Shown here piece by piece: positions 16,743-25,658 of a stretch of DNA of 64,000 nt. The translations under genes were made by a program, and so were the position numbers. Numbering within the stretch: the first letter of the stretch is position 1; each line of letters opens with the position of its first letter. The stretch comes from an uncultured Pseudokineococcus sp. (GTDB taxonomy: Bacteria; Actinomycetota; Actinomycetes; Actinomycetales; Quadrisphaeraceae): positions 186,001 to 250,000 of the forward strand of contig NZ_CANMPM010000002.1 in NCBI RefSeq assembly GCF_947499845.1, in the 5' to 3' direction. The notes below the pieces were generated by a model. The model ran no database searches. It was not told the origin of the DNA and was given only the letters and a program-made list of their open reading frames with translations.

Positions 16743-18098
16743 ATGCGCCGCCCGCCCCCGCCCGCCCCGTCGTCGCCCCCGGTGCAGCCGGTCGTCCTCG
16801 GCGGGGACATCGGCGCGTACAGCCTCGCGCGCGCGGCCCACGAGGCCTACGGCGTGCGCACGGTCGTCGTCTCGAGCGCCGCCACGGGCCCGGTGCGGCG
16901 CTCCCGCGTCGTCGACCACGTCGTCGTGCCGGGCGTGGACGCGCCCGAGGTCGCCGTCGCGGCGCTCCACCGGGTCGCCGACGAGCACGCCGCGTCCGGC
17001 TCCGGCGCGCCGCTGCTCCTGCTCGGCAGCGCCGACCGCGCCGTGCGGCTCCTCGTCGAGCAGCGCGCGCACCTCGAGGACCGCTTCGTCCTGCCCTACG
17101 TGGGCCGCGAGCTGCTCGACCGGATGACCGACAAGGAGGGCTTCGGCGCCGTCTGCGCCGAGCTGGGCATCCCCTCCCCCCGCACCGTCGTCGTCGACGT
17201 CCAGCGCGACGCGCGCGCCACGGGCGGGCCGGGCGTCGACGTCGGCCGCACCGTCGGCGGCGGGGCGCCGCTCACCTTCCCCGTCATCGCCAAGGCGGCG
17301 AGCACGACGGCGTACGCCGGCGTCTCCTTCCCCGGCAAGCAGAAGGTCTTCACCGTGCGCGACGCCGTGGAGCTCGACGACCTCGTCGACGTCCTGGCCC
17401 GCGCGGGCTACCGCGGCACCTTCCTCGTGCAGGACCTCGTGCCCGGCGACGACTCGGGGATGCGGATCCTCACCTGCTACAGCGACCGGTCGGCCCGGGT
17501 GCGGTTCTCCTCCTTCGGCCGCGTCCTGCTCGAGGAGCACACGCCCGGCGCGCTGGGCAACCCCGCCGGCATCGTCACGGGCGGGGGCGCGGAGGTGGCC
17601 GAGCAGGCCCGCCGCCTCCTCGAGCACGTGGGGTGGACGGGCTACGCGAACTTCGACCTCAAGGTCGACCCGCGCGACGGCCGCGCCGTCTTCTTCGAGC
17701 TCAACCCCCGCCTCGGGCGCAGCAACTACTACGTGACGGCGAGCGGCCGGAACCCCGTCGAGCTCTACGTGCGCGAGCACCTGCAGGGGCTCGACCCCCT
17801 GCCGCCCGGCGCACCGGAGCTGGCGGACGCCGAGCGCCTCTACACGGTGCTGCCCCCGGCGCTGCTGCTGCGCTACGTCGCCGACCCGGCGCTGCGGGCG
17901 CACGTCCGCGGGCTCGTGCGCTCCGGCCGCGCCGTCGACCCCCTGCGCTACGGCCCCGAGCGCGACCCGCGCCGGCTCGCCTACGTGGCGGCCGCGCACC
18001 TCAACCAGGTGCGCAAGTACCGCCGCCACTACCCGCTGGAGCGGGCGCGGGAGATCCGGGCCGAGGCCGAGGAGCTCGTGCGACGGGGCGCCGCGTGA
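16743..18098 (+). CDS. ATP-grasp carboxylate-amine ligase, D-aspartate-ligase-like
   Basis: 451 residues. The N-terminus VVLGGDIGAYSLARAAHEAYG resembles the D-aspartate ligase (Asl) of Enterococcus. The central region has ATP-grasp features: FPVIAKAA (ATP-binding Lys), GTFLVQDLVPGDDSG, and FFELNPRLGRSN (metal-binding Glu/Asn). The next gene, overlapping by 4 nt, is an Asp/Glu racemase, so the pair could make a D-amino acid and attach it to the peptidoglycan stem peptide as a cross-bridge (A4-type wall). This substrate assignment is inference; other carboxylate-amine ligations are possible. Confidence 0.8.
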   Translation: MRRPPPPAPSSPPVQPVVLGGDIGAYSLARAAHEAYGVRTVVVSSAATGPVRRSRVVDHVVVPGVDAPEVAVAALHRVADEHAASGSGAPLLLLGSADRAVRLLVEQRAHLEDRFVLPYVGRELLDRMTDKEGFGAVCAELGIPSPRTVVVDVQRDARATGGPGVDVGRTVGGGAPLTFPVIAKAASTTAYAGVSFPGKQKVFTVRDAVELDDLVDVLARAGYRGTFLVQDLVPGDDSGMRILTCYSDRSARVRFSSFGRVLLEEHTPGALGNPAGIVTGGGAEVAEQARRLLEHVGWTGYANFDLKVDPRDGRAVFFELNPRLGRSNYYVTASGRNPVELYVREHLQGLDPLPPGAPELADAERLYTVLPPALLLRYVADPALRAHVRGLVRSGRAVDPLRYGPERDPRRLAYVAAAHLNQVRKYRRHYPLERAREIRAEAEELVRRGAA

Positions 18099-18925
18099 GC
18101 CCCTCCCCGGACGACGCCGCCCCGCAGGACGCCGCCCCCGACGACACCGCCTCCGACCCCGCTTCGGGGACCTCGGCGGGCGAGCACCCGCTCGTCGGCG
18201 TCGTCGGCGGCGTCGGCCCGCTCGCGACGGTGAGCTTCCTCGACGCCGTCGTGCGGCTCACCGAGGCCGAGCGCGACCAGGACCACGTCGACCTCGTCGT
18301 CCTCCAGCACGCGACGATCCCCGACCGCACGGCCCACATCCTCGGCGCCTCCGCCGAGGACCCGGGGCCGGTCATGGCCGAGGACGCCCGGCGCCTGGAG
18401 CGCTGGGGCGCCGGCTTCGTCGTCGTGCCCTGCAACACCGCGCACCACTACACGGCGCAGATCGCCGCAGCCGTGGACGTCCCGGTCGTGAGCATCGTCG
18501 GCGAGACGACGGCGGCCGCCGTGGCGCGGCGGCCCGGGCTGCGCGCCGCCGCGGTGCTGGCGACCGAGGGCACCGTGGCGGCCGGGGTCTACCAGCGCGC
18601 CCTCGAGGCCGCCGGCGTGCGCGCCCTCGTGCCCGACGCCGCCGGGCAGGCCGTCGTCACGAGCGCCATCTACGACGGCGTGAAGGCGGGCGCGGCGGTG
18701 GACCTGCCGGCCCTGCTCGCCGTCGCCGAGGGGCTCCTCGCGCAGGGGGCGGAGGTGGTCCTCCTCGGCTGCACCGAGCTGTCCGTCGTCGCCGAGGGCG
18801 CGGGGCTGCTCGACGACCCGCGCTTCGTCGACTCCCTCGACGCCCTGGCCCGCAGCACGATCACGCGGGCCGGTCACCGGCTGCGCGAGCGACGCGCGCC
18901 CGACCCGGCCGCGGCCGGGCGCTAG
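18095..18925 (+). CDS. Aspartate/glutamate racemase family protein
   Basis: 276 residues. The two catalytic cysteines are in VVPCNTAHHY and VLLGCTELSVV, the standard pair of cofactor-independent Asp/Glu racemases; GVVGGVGPLATVSFLD is the N-terminal substrate loop. The GTG start at 18095 overlaps the ligase stop (GTGA), so the two are translationally coupled and probably act in one pathway. The first ~25 residues (Asp/Ala/Pro-rich) are extra to the fold. Its TAG stop shares the palindrome CTAG (18922-18925) with the stop of the convergent HAD gene. Confidence 0.9.
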   Translation: MSPSPDDAAPQDAAPDDTASDPASGTSAGEHPLVGVVGGVGPLATVSFLDAVVRLTEAERDQDHVDLVVLQHATIPDRTAHILGASAEDPGPVMAEDARRLERWGAGFVVVPCNTAHHYTAQIAAAVDVPVVSIVGETTAAAVARRPGLRAAAVLATEGTVAAGVYQRALEAAGVRALVPDAAGQAVVTSAIYDGVKAGAAVDLPALLAVAEGLLAQGAEVVLLGCTELSVVAEGAGLLDDPRFVDSLDALARSTITRAGHRLRERRAPDPAAAGR

Positions 18926-19620
18926 GCGCTCCGGCGGCGGGCCGCCCAGGGCTCGAGCCACGCCGGGAAGGCCTCGAGGTCGGGCAGGACGACGTCGGCC
19001 CCGAGCGCCTCCAGCGCGGCGGGGCCGTGCGCGCCCGTCGCCACCGCCACGGCGGCCGCCCCGGCGGCCCGGGCGGCGTCGACGTCGGCCGGGTGGTCGC
19101 CGACGTAGACGACCGCCCCCTGCTCGAGGAGGGCGCCCGCCTTCGCGACGCCGAAGCGGTCCCCCGCCACCGCGTCCACGAGGTCGTCCAGACCCGCCCG
19201 CGCGAGCACCCGCCCGACGGCCTCGCCCCGCTTCGCGCTGACGACGACGGCCCGGCCGCCCCCGGCGACCACCGCCTCCAGGGCGGCGCGGGCGTGCGGC
19301 ATCGGCCCGACGAGCGGGTGGCCGCCCTCGCCGTCGGGGCGCCGGTCCTGCGCGCGGTAGCGCGCGGCGAGGTCCTCGAGCAGCGCCGGGGTGGCCCGCC
19401 CGGGCGGCACGAGCGCGGCGAGCGTCCCCGCCAGCGGGAGGCCGCGCGCGGCCTCGGCGGCGGCCTCGTCGAAGGGGAGGCCGACCTCGCCGAGGGCGGC
19501 GCGCAGGCACGCGCTGATGCGGGGGCCGGAGTCGACGAGCGTCTGGTCGAGGTCGAAGCCGACGACGGGGCCCTCGCCCCGGCGCCGGCCCGCGGAGGGC
19601 TCCGGAGTCGCTGCGCGCAC
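18922..19620 (-). CDS. HAD-superfamily hydrolase (phosphatase-like)
   Basis: 232 residues. HAD motifs: I VVGFDLDQTLVDSG, II VVVSAKRGE, III with the Lys of GVAKAG, and IV VYVGDHPADVDAARAAG. The helical cap between motifs I and II is of the phosphoglycolate-phosphatase type. Start GTG at 19620: a TAGGGT box on the minus strand (19633-19628) lies 7 nt before it, a leaderless layout; an upstream in-frame extension to 19722 is not needed. Substrate unknown. It converges on the racemase gene, sharing 4 bp. Confidence 0.87.
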   Translation of the reverse strand: MRAATPEPSAGRRRGEGPVVGFDLDQTLVDSGPRISACLRAALGEVGLPFDEAAAEAARGLPLAGTLAALVPPGRATPALLEDLAARYRAQDRRPDGEGGHPLVGPMPHARAALEAVVAGGGRAVVVSAKRGEAVGRVLARAGLDDLVDAVAGDRFGVAKAGALLEQGAVVYVGDHPADVDAARAAGAAAVAVATGAHGPAALEALGADVVLPDLEAFPAWLEPWAARRRSA

Positions 19621-19764
19621 CGGCACCACCCTACGGAGGACGCCGAGGCCGACCCGGACGGGGCTGGGAGACGATCCGGACGTCAGCGGACACACCGGGC
19701 GACAGATCTCACGGACCGTCACCGCCGGGTGCGCAGCGCGGCTGAGGAGAACCTGCCAGCACCC

Positions 19765-19798
19765 TTGACGGACGCCGAGAGGTGGGGTCCCCTACGTC
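19765..19798 (+). promoter_or_regulatory. Possible promoter of the subtilase gene
   Basis: TTGACG at 19765-19770 is followed by a CCCTAC/TACGTC -10 candidate around 19790-19798, with spacing slightly longer than ideal. The 283-bp gap upstream of the subtilase otherwise holds only the start of the HAD gene and the AGGAGG-type ribosome site just before the GTG. Confidence 0.3.
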
Positions 19799-19903
19799 CG
19801 GAAGGGTGACGCAGCGCGACCGCGCGGTCACCCGCCGTGCTGGCCTGCGCCGGCGTCCCCACCGGCCCCCGGGCCGGACCGCTCCCACCAGGAGGCTCCC
19901 CCC

Positions 19904-22900
19904 GTGCACCCTCGCCCCTCCCCCGGCGCGCGCTCGCGCCGCGCCGCCGCGGTGCTGACCGGCCTCGGCCTGGTCGTCGCCACCGTCGGCAGCGTCGGCC
20001 CCGCCGTCGCCTCGCCGGTCGCGCCCGTCGGCGACGCCGCCGCGGCGGCGGCCGGCTTCACCGACGGCCGCTACGTCGTGACCCTGCTGCAGGAGCCCGC
20101 CGCCACCTACGAGGGTGGCGTCGCCGGCCTGGAGGCGACCAAGCCCGCCGAGGGCGAGAAGCTCGACGCCGAGAGCCCCGCCGTCCAGCGCTACCAGGAG
20201 CACCTCGAGACGGAGCAGGAGGAGGTCGCCGAGGTCGTCGACGCCGAGCCCGAGTACCAGTACACGGCGGCAGTCAACGGCTTCTCGGCCGACCTCACGG
20301 CCGAGCAGGCGGCCACTCTCGCGCTGCAGCGCGGCGTGGTGTCGGTCCAGCGCGACGAGGCGCGGTCGCTCGACACGATCGACAGCCCGGCGTTCCTCGG
20401 CCTGACCGGCGAGGACGGCGTCTGGGCCCAGCTCGGCGGCCCGGACGCCACGGGCGAGGGCGTCGTCGTCGGCGTCATCGACTCCGGGATCACGCCGGAG
20501 AACCCCTCCTTCGCCGGCGAGCCCGTCACGGCCACGCAGCCGGGCGAGGTCGGCAGCACGTTCCGCACGGCCGAGGGCAACATCGGTGTCGTCAAGGCTG
20601 ACGGCGATGTCTTCGAGGGCGCGTGCGAAACAGGCCCGAGCTTCACGGCAGACCTCTGCAACGACAAGCTCGTCTCGGCGCGGTTCTTCGCCGACGGCTT
20701 CGTCACCAACGTCGAGCCCGAGGACTACGCCGAGTTCGAGACCCTCTCGCCGCGCGACGGCGACGGCCACGGCACGCACACGGCCAGCACCGCGGCCGGC
20801 AACGACGGCGTCGCGATGGCGGTGGGCGGTCGCCTCTTCGGCGAGGGGTCCGGCATGGCCCCGGGTGCGAAGCTGGCGACCTACAAGGTCTGCTTCGAGG
20901 ACACCGACGAGGACACCGGAGGCTGCTACACCTCCGACTCCGTCGCGGCGATCGACCAGGCCGTCCTCGACGGGGTCGACGTCCTCAACTACTCGATCTC
21001 GGGCGCGCTCGACACGTCCTACGACGCGGTCGAGCTGGCGTTCCTCGGCGCCGCCTCCGCGGGCGTCTTCGTCGCCGCCTCGGCCGGCAACTCAGGTCCG
21101 ACGACCTCCACCGTCGCTCACAACAGCCCCTGGCTGACGACCGTCGCCGCGAGCACGCACCACTACTTCTACGGCACCGTGCGGACCGGTGACGGCGAGC
21201 TGTACCGCGGCATCTCGGTGACCGACGAGCTGCCCGACGGCGCGCCCGCCCTTCTCGCCGCAGACGTGGCCGCCACGGGTGTTGCCACCGACCGGGCGCG
21301 CCTGTGCTACCCGGGCTCGCTCGACCCGGCGCAGGTCGGGGGCACCGTCGTCGTCTGCGACCGCGGCACCATCGCGCGCGTCGACAAGTCACTCGCCGTC
21401 GAGCAGGCCGGCGGCGTGGGCATGGTCCTCGCCAACACCTCGCCGTCGAGCCTCGACGCGGACGTGCACTACGTGCCGACCGTCCACGTCGACGAGGTCG
21501 TCGGCGCGGCCATCAAGGCCTATGTCCGCGAGGCGGACGCACCGACGATCTCCCTGCTCTCCGGCGACCAGACCGGTCAGGAGCCTCAGGAGGCGCCGGT
21601 CATCGCCGGCTTCTCGAGTCGCGGGCCCGCCCTCGCGCACGAGGGAGACCTCCTCAAGCCGGACATCTCAGCGCCCGGCGTCAGCGTCCTCGCCGCCGTC
21701 GCCCCTGGACCGAATGAGGGCCGGGACTTCGACTTCCTCTCGGGCACCTCGATGTCGAGCCCCCATGTCGCGGGGCTCGGCGCGCTGATCCTCGGCGAGA
21801 ACCCCGAGTGGAGCCCCATGGCCGTCAAGTCGGCGATGATGACGACGGCCTACGACCTCAAGAACGAGGACGGCACGCCGGACACCAACCACTTCAACGG
21901 CGGTGCGGGGCACGTCGACCCGACCCGCTTCCTCGAGCCCGGGCTGGTCTACGAGTCCGACGTCGACGACTGGCTGTCCTTCCTCGAGAACACCGAGGAG
22001 ATCGACTTCGGCATCCCGGGCATCGACCCCATCGACGACCCGAGCGACCTCAACCAGCCCTCCATCGCCGTCGGCACGCTGGCCGGTCGCCAGACCGTCG
22101 AGCGCACCGTGACCGCGACGACCCCCGGTCTGTACCGCGTGCAGGCCGACATGCCGGGCTTCGACGTCCGGGTGACCCCCCGCATCCTCAACTTCACCCG
22201 CGAAGGGCAGAGCAAGTCCTTCGAGGTGCGCATCACGCGCACCACGGCCCCGCTCGACGCCTACGGCCAGGGCAGCCTGACGTGGCAGGGCCGCGGTCTC
22301 TCGGTGCGCTCGCCGATCGTCGCCCGTCCCACCGGGGTCGCGGCCCCGACCGAGGTCTCCGCGTCGGTCGCGGACGGGGAGGTCTCCTACGACGTCCGGC
22401 CGTCCACGTCGGAGCCCGTCGGCGTCGAGGTCGACGGCTTCGTCCCGGCGACCCGCACCAGCGGCGACGTCGCCTCCGGCGTGCGCCTCACGCCGCTGCA
22501 GACGAACGCGTCGACGGACATCTACCCCGTCGACGTGCCGGAGGGCGCCTCGGTCGTCCGCTTCGACCTCACGGCGGGGGAGGGCGCCGACGACCTGGAC
22601 CTCTACGTCACGAACACCGCCGGCGCGGGGATCGCCAGCAGCGCCACCGGCTCGGCCGACGAGCGGGTGACAGTGCGTGACCCCGCACCGGGCCGCTACC
22701 TGGTGCACGTCCACGCCTTCTCGACGGCGCGCTCAGGCGGGGCCTACGACCTCGACACGTTCGTCGTGGCCGGGCCGGAGGGCAACGCCTCGACGTCGCC
22801 CAACCCGTTCGTCAACCGCCCCTCGTACCCCCGCCCTCTGACCGTGAGCTGGGACGGTCTTGAGGTCGGCACGCGCTACCTCGGCGCCGTCCGCTACGAG

Positions 22901-22936
22901 GGCGCTTCGGTCGAGACGCTCGTCGCCCTCGACTGA
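19904..22936 (+). CDS. Secreted S8 subtilisin-like serine protease (subtilase with PA insert)
   Basis: 1010 residues. A basic signal peptide with hydrophobic core (RRAAAVLTGLGLVVATVGSV) ends near residue 40. Then an I9 propeptide (YTAAVNGFSADLTAEQA), the S8 domain with Asp193 (GVIDSGI), His289 (DGHGTHTA) and Ser616 (GTSMSSPH), and a protease-associated insert around residues 430-540 (VVVCDRGTIARVDKSLAVEQ). The C-terminal ~300 residues contain a fibronectin-like part and a pre-peptidase-type beta domain (DDLDLYVTNTAGAG). Extracellular protein degradation is the likely role. GTG start, AGGAGG upstream. A very strong hairpin follows. Confidence 0.95.
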   Translation: MHPRPSPGARSRRAAAVLTGLGLVVATVGSVGPAVASPVAPVGDAAAAAAGFTDGRYVVTLLQEPAATYEGGVAGLEATKPAEGEKLDAESPAVQRYQEHLETEQEEVAEVVDAEPEYQYTAAVNGFSADLTAEQAATLALQRGVVSVQRDEARSLDTIDSPAFLGLTGEDGVWAQLGGPDATGEGVVVGVIDSGITPENPSFAGEPVTATQPGEVGSTFRTAEGNIGVVKADGDVFEGACETGPSFTADLCNDKLVSARFFADGFVTNVEPEDYAEFETLSPRDGDGHGTHTASTAAGNDGVAMAVGGRLFGEGSGMAPGAKLATYKVCFEDTDEDTGGCYTSDSVAAIDQAVLDGVDVLNYSISGALDTSYDAVELAFLGAASAGVFVAASAGNSGPTTSTVAHNSPWLTTVAASTHHYFYGTVRTGDGELYRGISVTDELPDGAPALLAADVAATGVATDRARLCYPGSLDPAQVGGTVVVCDRGTIARVDKSLAVEQAGGVGMVLANTSPSSLDADVHYVPTVHVDEVVGAAIKAYVREADAPTISLLSGDQTGQEPQEAPVIAGFSSRGPALAHEGDLLKPDISAPGVSVLAAVAPGPNEGRDFDFLSGTSMSSPHVAGLGALILGENPEWSPMAVKSAMMTTAYDLKNEDGTPDTNHFNGGAGHVDPTRFLEPGLVYESDVDDWLSFLENTEEIDFGIPGIDPIDDPSDLNQPSIAVGTLAGRQTVERTVTATTPGLYRVQADMPGFDVRVTPRILNFTREGQSKSFEVRITRTTAPLDAYGQGSLTWQGRGLSVRSPIVARPTGVAAPTEVSASVADGEVSYDVRPSTSEPVGVEVDGFVPATRTSGDVASGVRLTPLQTNASTDIYPVDVPEGASVVRFDLTAGEGADDLDLYVTNTAGAGIASSATGSADERVTVRDPAPGRYLVHVHAFSTARSGGAYDLDTFVVAGPEGNASTSPNPFVNRPSYPRPLTVSWDGLEVGTRYLGAVRYEGASVETLVALD

Positions 22937-22968
22937 CCTCCCACCGGCCCCGCGCCGGGACCGCTGCA

Positions 22969-23014
22969 CGCGGACGGCCCGTTCCGAGCTCGCGCTCGGG
23001 GCGGGCCGTCCGCG
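22969..23014 (+). terminator. Strong terminator hairpin after the subtilase gene
   Basis: A 13-bp perfect stem, CGCGGACGGCCCG (22969-22981) with CGGGCCGTCCGCG (23002-23014), encloses a second stem CCGAGC/GCTCGG (22984-22999). It begins 32 nt after the stop codon. No U-run. Confidence 0.75.
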
Positions 23015-23090
23015 CGTCCGGGCCCGCCCGCCCCACCGGCGGGGGCGGCTGCCCGGGTGGCGGAGGGCCGGCTCGCCTAGCGTGGGGCGG

Positions 23091-25529
23091 ATGCCTCCCC
23101 CGCCCCCTCCCGCCGCCGGACGCGCCCGCGAGCCGCGCAGCCTCGCGGACGACCTGCGCGGGCGCGGCGAGGACGCGCTCGTCGCGCTGCTGCGGGGCCG
23201 CCCCGACCTGGCGACGCCGGTGCCCGCGGACACCGGCGCGCTGGCGGTGCGGGCGAGCACCCGGCACAGCGTCCAGCGGGCCGTCGACGCGCGCAGCCGC
23301 GCCGAGCTCGACGTGCTCGCGGCCGTCGTCGTCCTCACCGCCGGCGGCGGGTCGACGGGCACCGCCGCGGTGGCCGCCGCGTGCGGGCTGCCGCAGACGC
23401 GCACCGCCCCCGTGCTGGCCCGTCTGCGCGAGCTCGCGCTGCTGTGGGGCACGCCCCGGTCGCACACCGGCGTCGGCGTCCTCGCGGACGCCCTCGGCCC
23501 GCACCCGGCGGGCCTCGGCCCCGCGCTGCTCGACCTGCTCGAGCAGACGCCCGCCGCCCGGCCGCGCGCCGAGGCGCTCGGGCGCCTCCTCGACGTCCCG
23601 GCGGTCGAGGGCGCGGCCGGCCTGTCGGCCCGGCTCGCCGACCCCGCCGGGCTCGCCGCCCTGCTCAGGGCGGCGCCCGAGGGGACCCGCGAGCTCCTCG
23701 GCCGCCTCGACGCGGGCGGACCCGTGGGGCAGGTCTCCCGCGCCCGCCGGGAGGTCGACGCCGCGGACGAGGCCGACGACGTCGCCCCCCTGGACTGGCT
23801 GCTCGCGCGGGCGCTGCTCGTGCCCGTGGGCGACAGCCGCGTCGTCCTGCCCCGCGAGGTCGGGCTGGCGCTCCGGGAAGGCCGCGTGCTGCGCGAGCCG
23901 GCCGCCCTCGAGCCGCCGCCCCTGCCGGGCCGGCCGGCACCCGCGGGGCGCCGCGACGCGCTCGCCGGCGGCGCCGCGGCCGAGGCCGTCCGCCTGGTCG
24001 ACGCCCTCGGGCGCGCCTGGGAGCAGCGCCCGGCGCCGCTGCTGCGCGCCGGCGGCGTCGGCGTCCGCGAGCTCGCCCGCACGGCCGCCGAGCTGGAGGT
24101 CGACGCGGGCACGGCCGCTCTCGTCGTCGAGGTCGCCGCCGCGGCCGGGCTCGTCGCCGAGGACGGCGAGGCCGACCCCGCCTGGGCGCCGACGCCGCGC
24201 TACGACGCCTGGGCCGACGGCACCACCGGGGAGCGGTGGACGGCGCTCGCGTCCGCCTGGGCGGCGATGCCCCGCCTGCCCTCGCTCGTGGGCGACCGCG
24301 ACGACCGCGGCAGCGCCCGCGCCGCTCTCTCCGACGCCGTCGCCCGCCCGCAGGCGCCCGTCGTCCGCGCGCTCCTCCTGTCCGCCCTGGCCGAGGTCCC
24401 GGACGGCGAGGGCGCCGACCCCGAGGACCTCGCCGGGCGCCTGGCGTGGCAGCGCCCGCGGTGGGCCCCGGCCCGCGACGCCGCCCTGCTGCGCGTGCTG
24501 CTCGAGGAGGCCGCCTGGCTGGGCGTCGTCGCCTCGGGCGCCCTCTCGGCCGCCGGGCGGGCGCTGCTCGGCGACGACGGCGCGCCCGGCCCGGACGACG
24601 AGGCCGCCGCCGCGCGGCGCCGCGCGGCGGCCGCCGTCCTCGACGAGGCCCTGCCCGCCCCGGTCACCGAGGTGCTCCTGCAGGCCGACCTCACCGCGGT
24701 GGCCCCCGGCCCCCTCGAGCGCGACCTCGAGCTCGAGCTGTCCCTCGCCGCCGACGTCGACTCCCGCGGCGGCGCGACGGTGTACCGCTTCGACGGCGGC
24801 ACCGTGCGCCGCGCGCTCGACGCGGGGCGGACGGCCGACGACCTGCTCACCTTCCTCGCCCGCGTCTCGGCCACGCCCGTGCCGCAGCCGCTGGAGTACC
24901 TCGTGCGCGACGTGGCCCGCCGCCACGGGCGCGTGCGGGTCGGCTCGGCGGGCGCGTACCTGCGCAGCGACGACGAGGCCTCGCTCGCCGAGCTGCTCGC
25001 GGAGCGGCGCGCGGCCCCCCTCGGCCTCCGGCGGCTGGCTCCCACGGTGCTCGTCGCCCGCGCGGACGCCGCCGAGGTGCTGCGCGTGCTGCGCACCCTC
25101 GGCCTCGCGCCGGCCGCCGAGTCCGTCGACGGCGCCCTCGTGCTCGACCGTCCGACCGCCCGCCGCACGCCCCCGCGGCGGCCGCCCCGCCCGGCGCCCA
25201 CGCAGGTCGCGCCCGACGAGGCGACCGCGCGCAGCGTCGTCGCCGCCCTGCGCGCCGGCGACGAGGCGGTGGCGGCGGCGCCCGCCCCGCCGCCGGGCGC
25301 GCCGCTGGTGCCGCCCGCCGACCCTGCCGTGTCGCTCTCCGAGCTGCGCCGCGCCGCGGCCGACCGGCGCCCGGTGTGGGTGGGCGTCGTCGACACGACC
25401 GGCGGGCCGAGCAAGGTCCACGCCCAGCCGCTGCAGGTCGAGGGCGGGCGCATCACCGTGCGCGACCTCACGACCGGCGCCGTGCGGGTGCTGTCGGTGC
25501 ACCGGGTGACGGGGACGGCGCCGGGCTGA
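23091..25529 (+). CDS. XPB/Ssl2-like helicase-associated protein
   Basis: 812 residues, Ala/Arg/Leu-rich. The segment RSLADDLRGRGEDALVALLR and the C-terminal region (PVPQPLEYLVRDVARRHGRV and RVGSAGAYLRSDDEASLAEL) match the helicase-associated (Helicase_C_3, XPB/Ssl2-like) domain; the last part reads VWVGVVDTTGGPSKVHAQPL, a WYL-like closing motif. No helicase motifs are present. It lies two genes upstream of the XPB-type helicase, as in many actinobacteria, and probably works with it in DNA repair. The ATG at 23091 follows TAGCGT (23078-23083) by 7 nt, so it is leaderless. Confidence 0.87.
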   Translation: MPPPPPPAAGRAREPRSLADDLRGRGEDALVALLRGRPDLATPVPADTGALAVRASTRHSVQRAVDARSRAELDVLAAVVVLTAGGGSTGTAAVAAACGLPQTRTAPVLARLRELALLWGTPRSHTGVGVLADALGPHPAGLGPALLDLLEQTPAARPRAEALGRLLDVPAVEGAAGLSARLADPAGLAALLRAAPEGTRELLGRLDAGGPVGQVSRARREVDAADEADDVAPLDWLLARALLVPVGDSRVVLPREVGLALREGRVLREPAALEPPPLPGRPAPAGRRDALAGGAAAEAVRLVDALGRAWEQRPAPLLRAGGVGVRELARTAAELEVDAGTAALVVEVAAAAGLVAEDGEADPAWAPTPRYDAWADGTTGERWTALASAWAAMPRLPSLVGDRDDRGSARAALSDAVARPQAPVVRALLLSALAEVPDGEGADPEDLAGRLAWQRPRWAPARDAALLRVLLEEAAWLGVVASGALSAAGRALLGDDGAPGPDDEAAAARRRAAAAVLDEALPAPVTEVLLQADLTAVAPGPLERDLELELSLAADVDSRGGATVYRFDGGTVRRALDAGRTADDLLTFLARVSATPVPQPLEYLVRDVARRHGRVRVGSAGAYLRSDDEASLAELLAERRAAPLGLRRLAPTVLVARADAAEVLRVLRTLGLAPAAESVDGALVLDRPTARRTPPRRPPRPAPTQVAPDEATARSVVAALRAGDEAVAAAPAPPPGAPLVPPADPAVSLSELRRAAADRRPVWVGVVDTTGGPSKVHAQPLQVEGGRITVRDLTTGAVRVLSVHRVTGTAPG

Positions 25530-25590
25530 GGCCTCCGCCGGGCCGGCCGGCGGGCCGTCTCCGGCCCGCCGCCGGAGCGGGCGACGGCGG

Positions 25591-25596
25591 TAGCGT
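25591..25596 (+). promoter_or_regulatory. Probable -10 box (TAGCGT)
   Basis: A TANNNT box 62 nt upstream of the DUF4190-like membrane protein gene, in the 129-bp spacer after the helicase-associated gene. Confidence 0.35.
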
Positions 25597-25658
25597 CACG
25601 GGCGTCCACCCCGTCGGGGCCGCAGGACCCGCGGCGGCCCCAGGAGCGAGGAGCAGCC

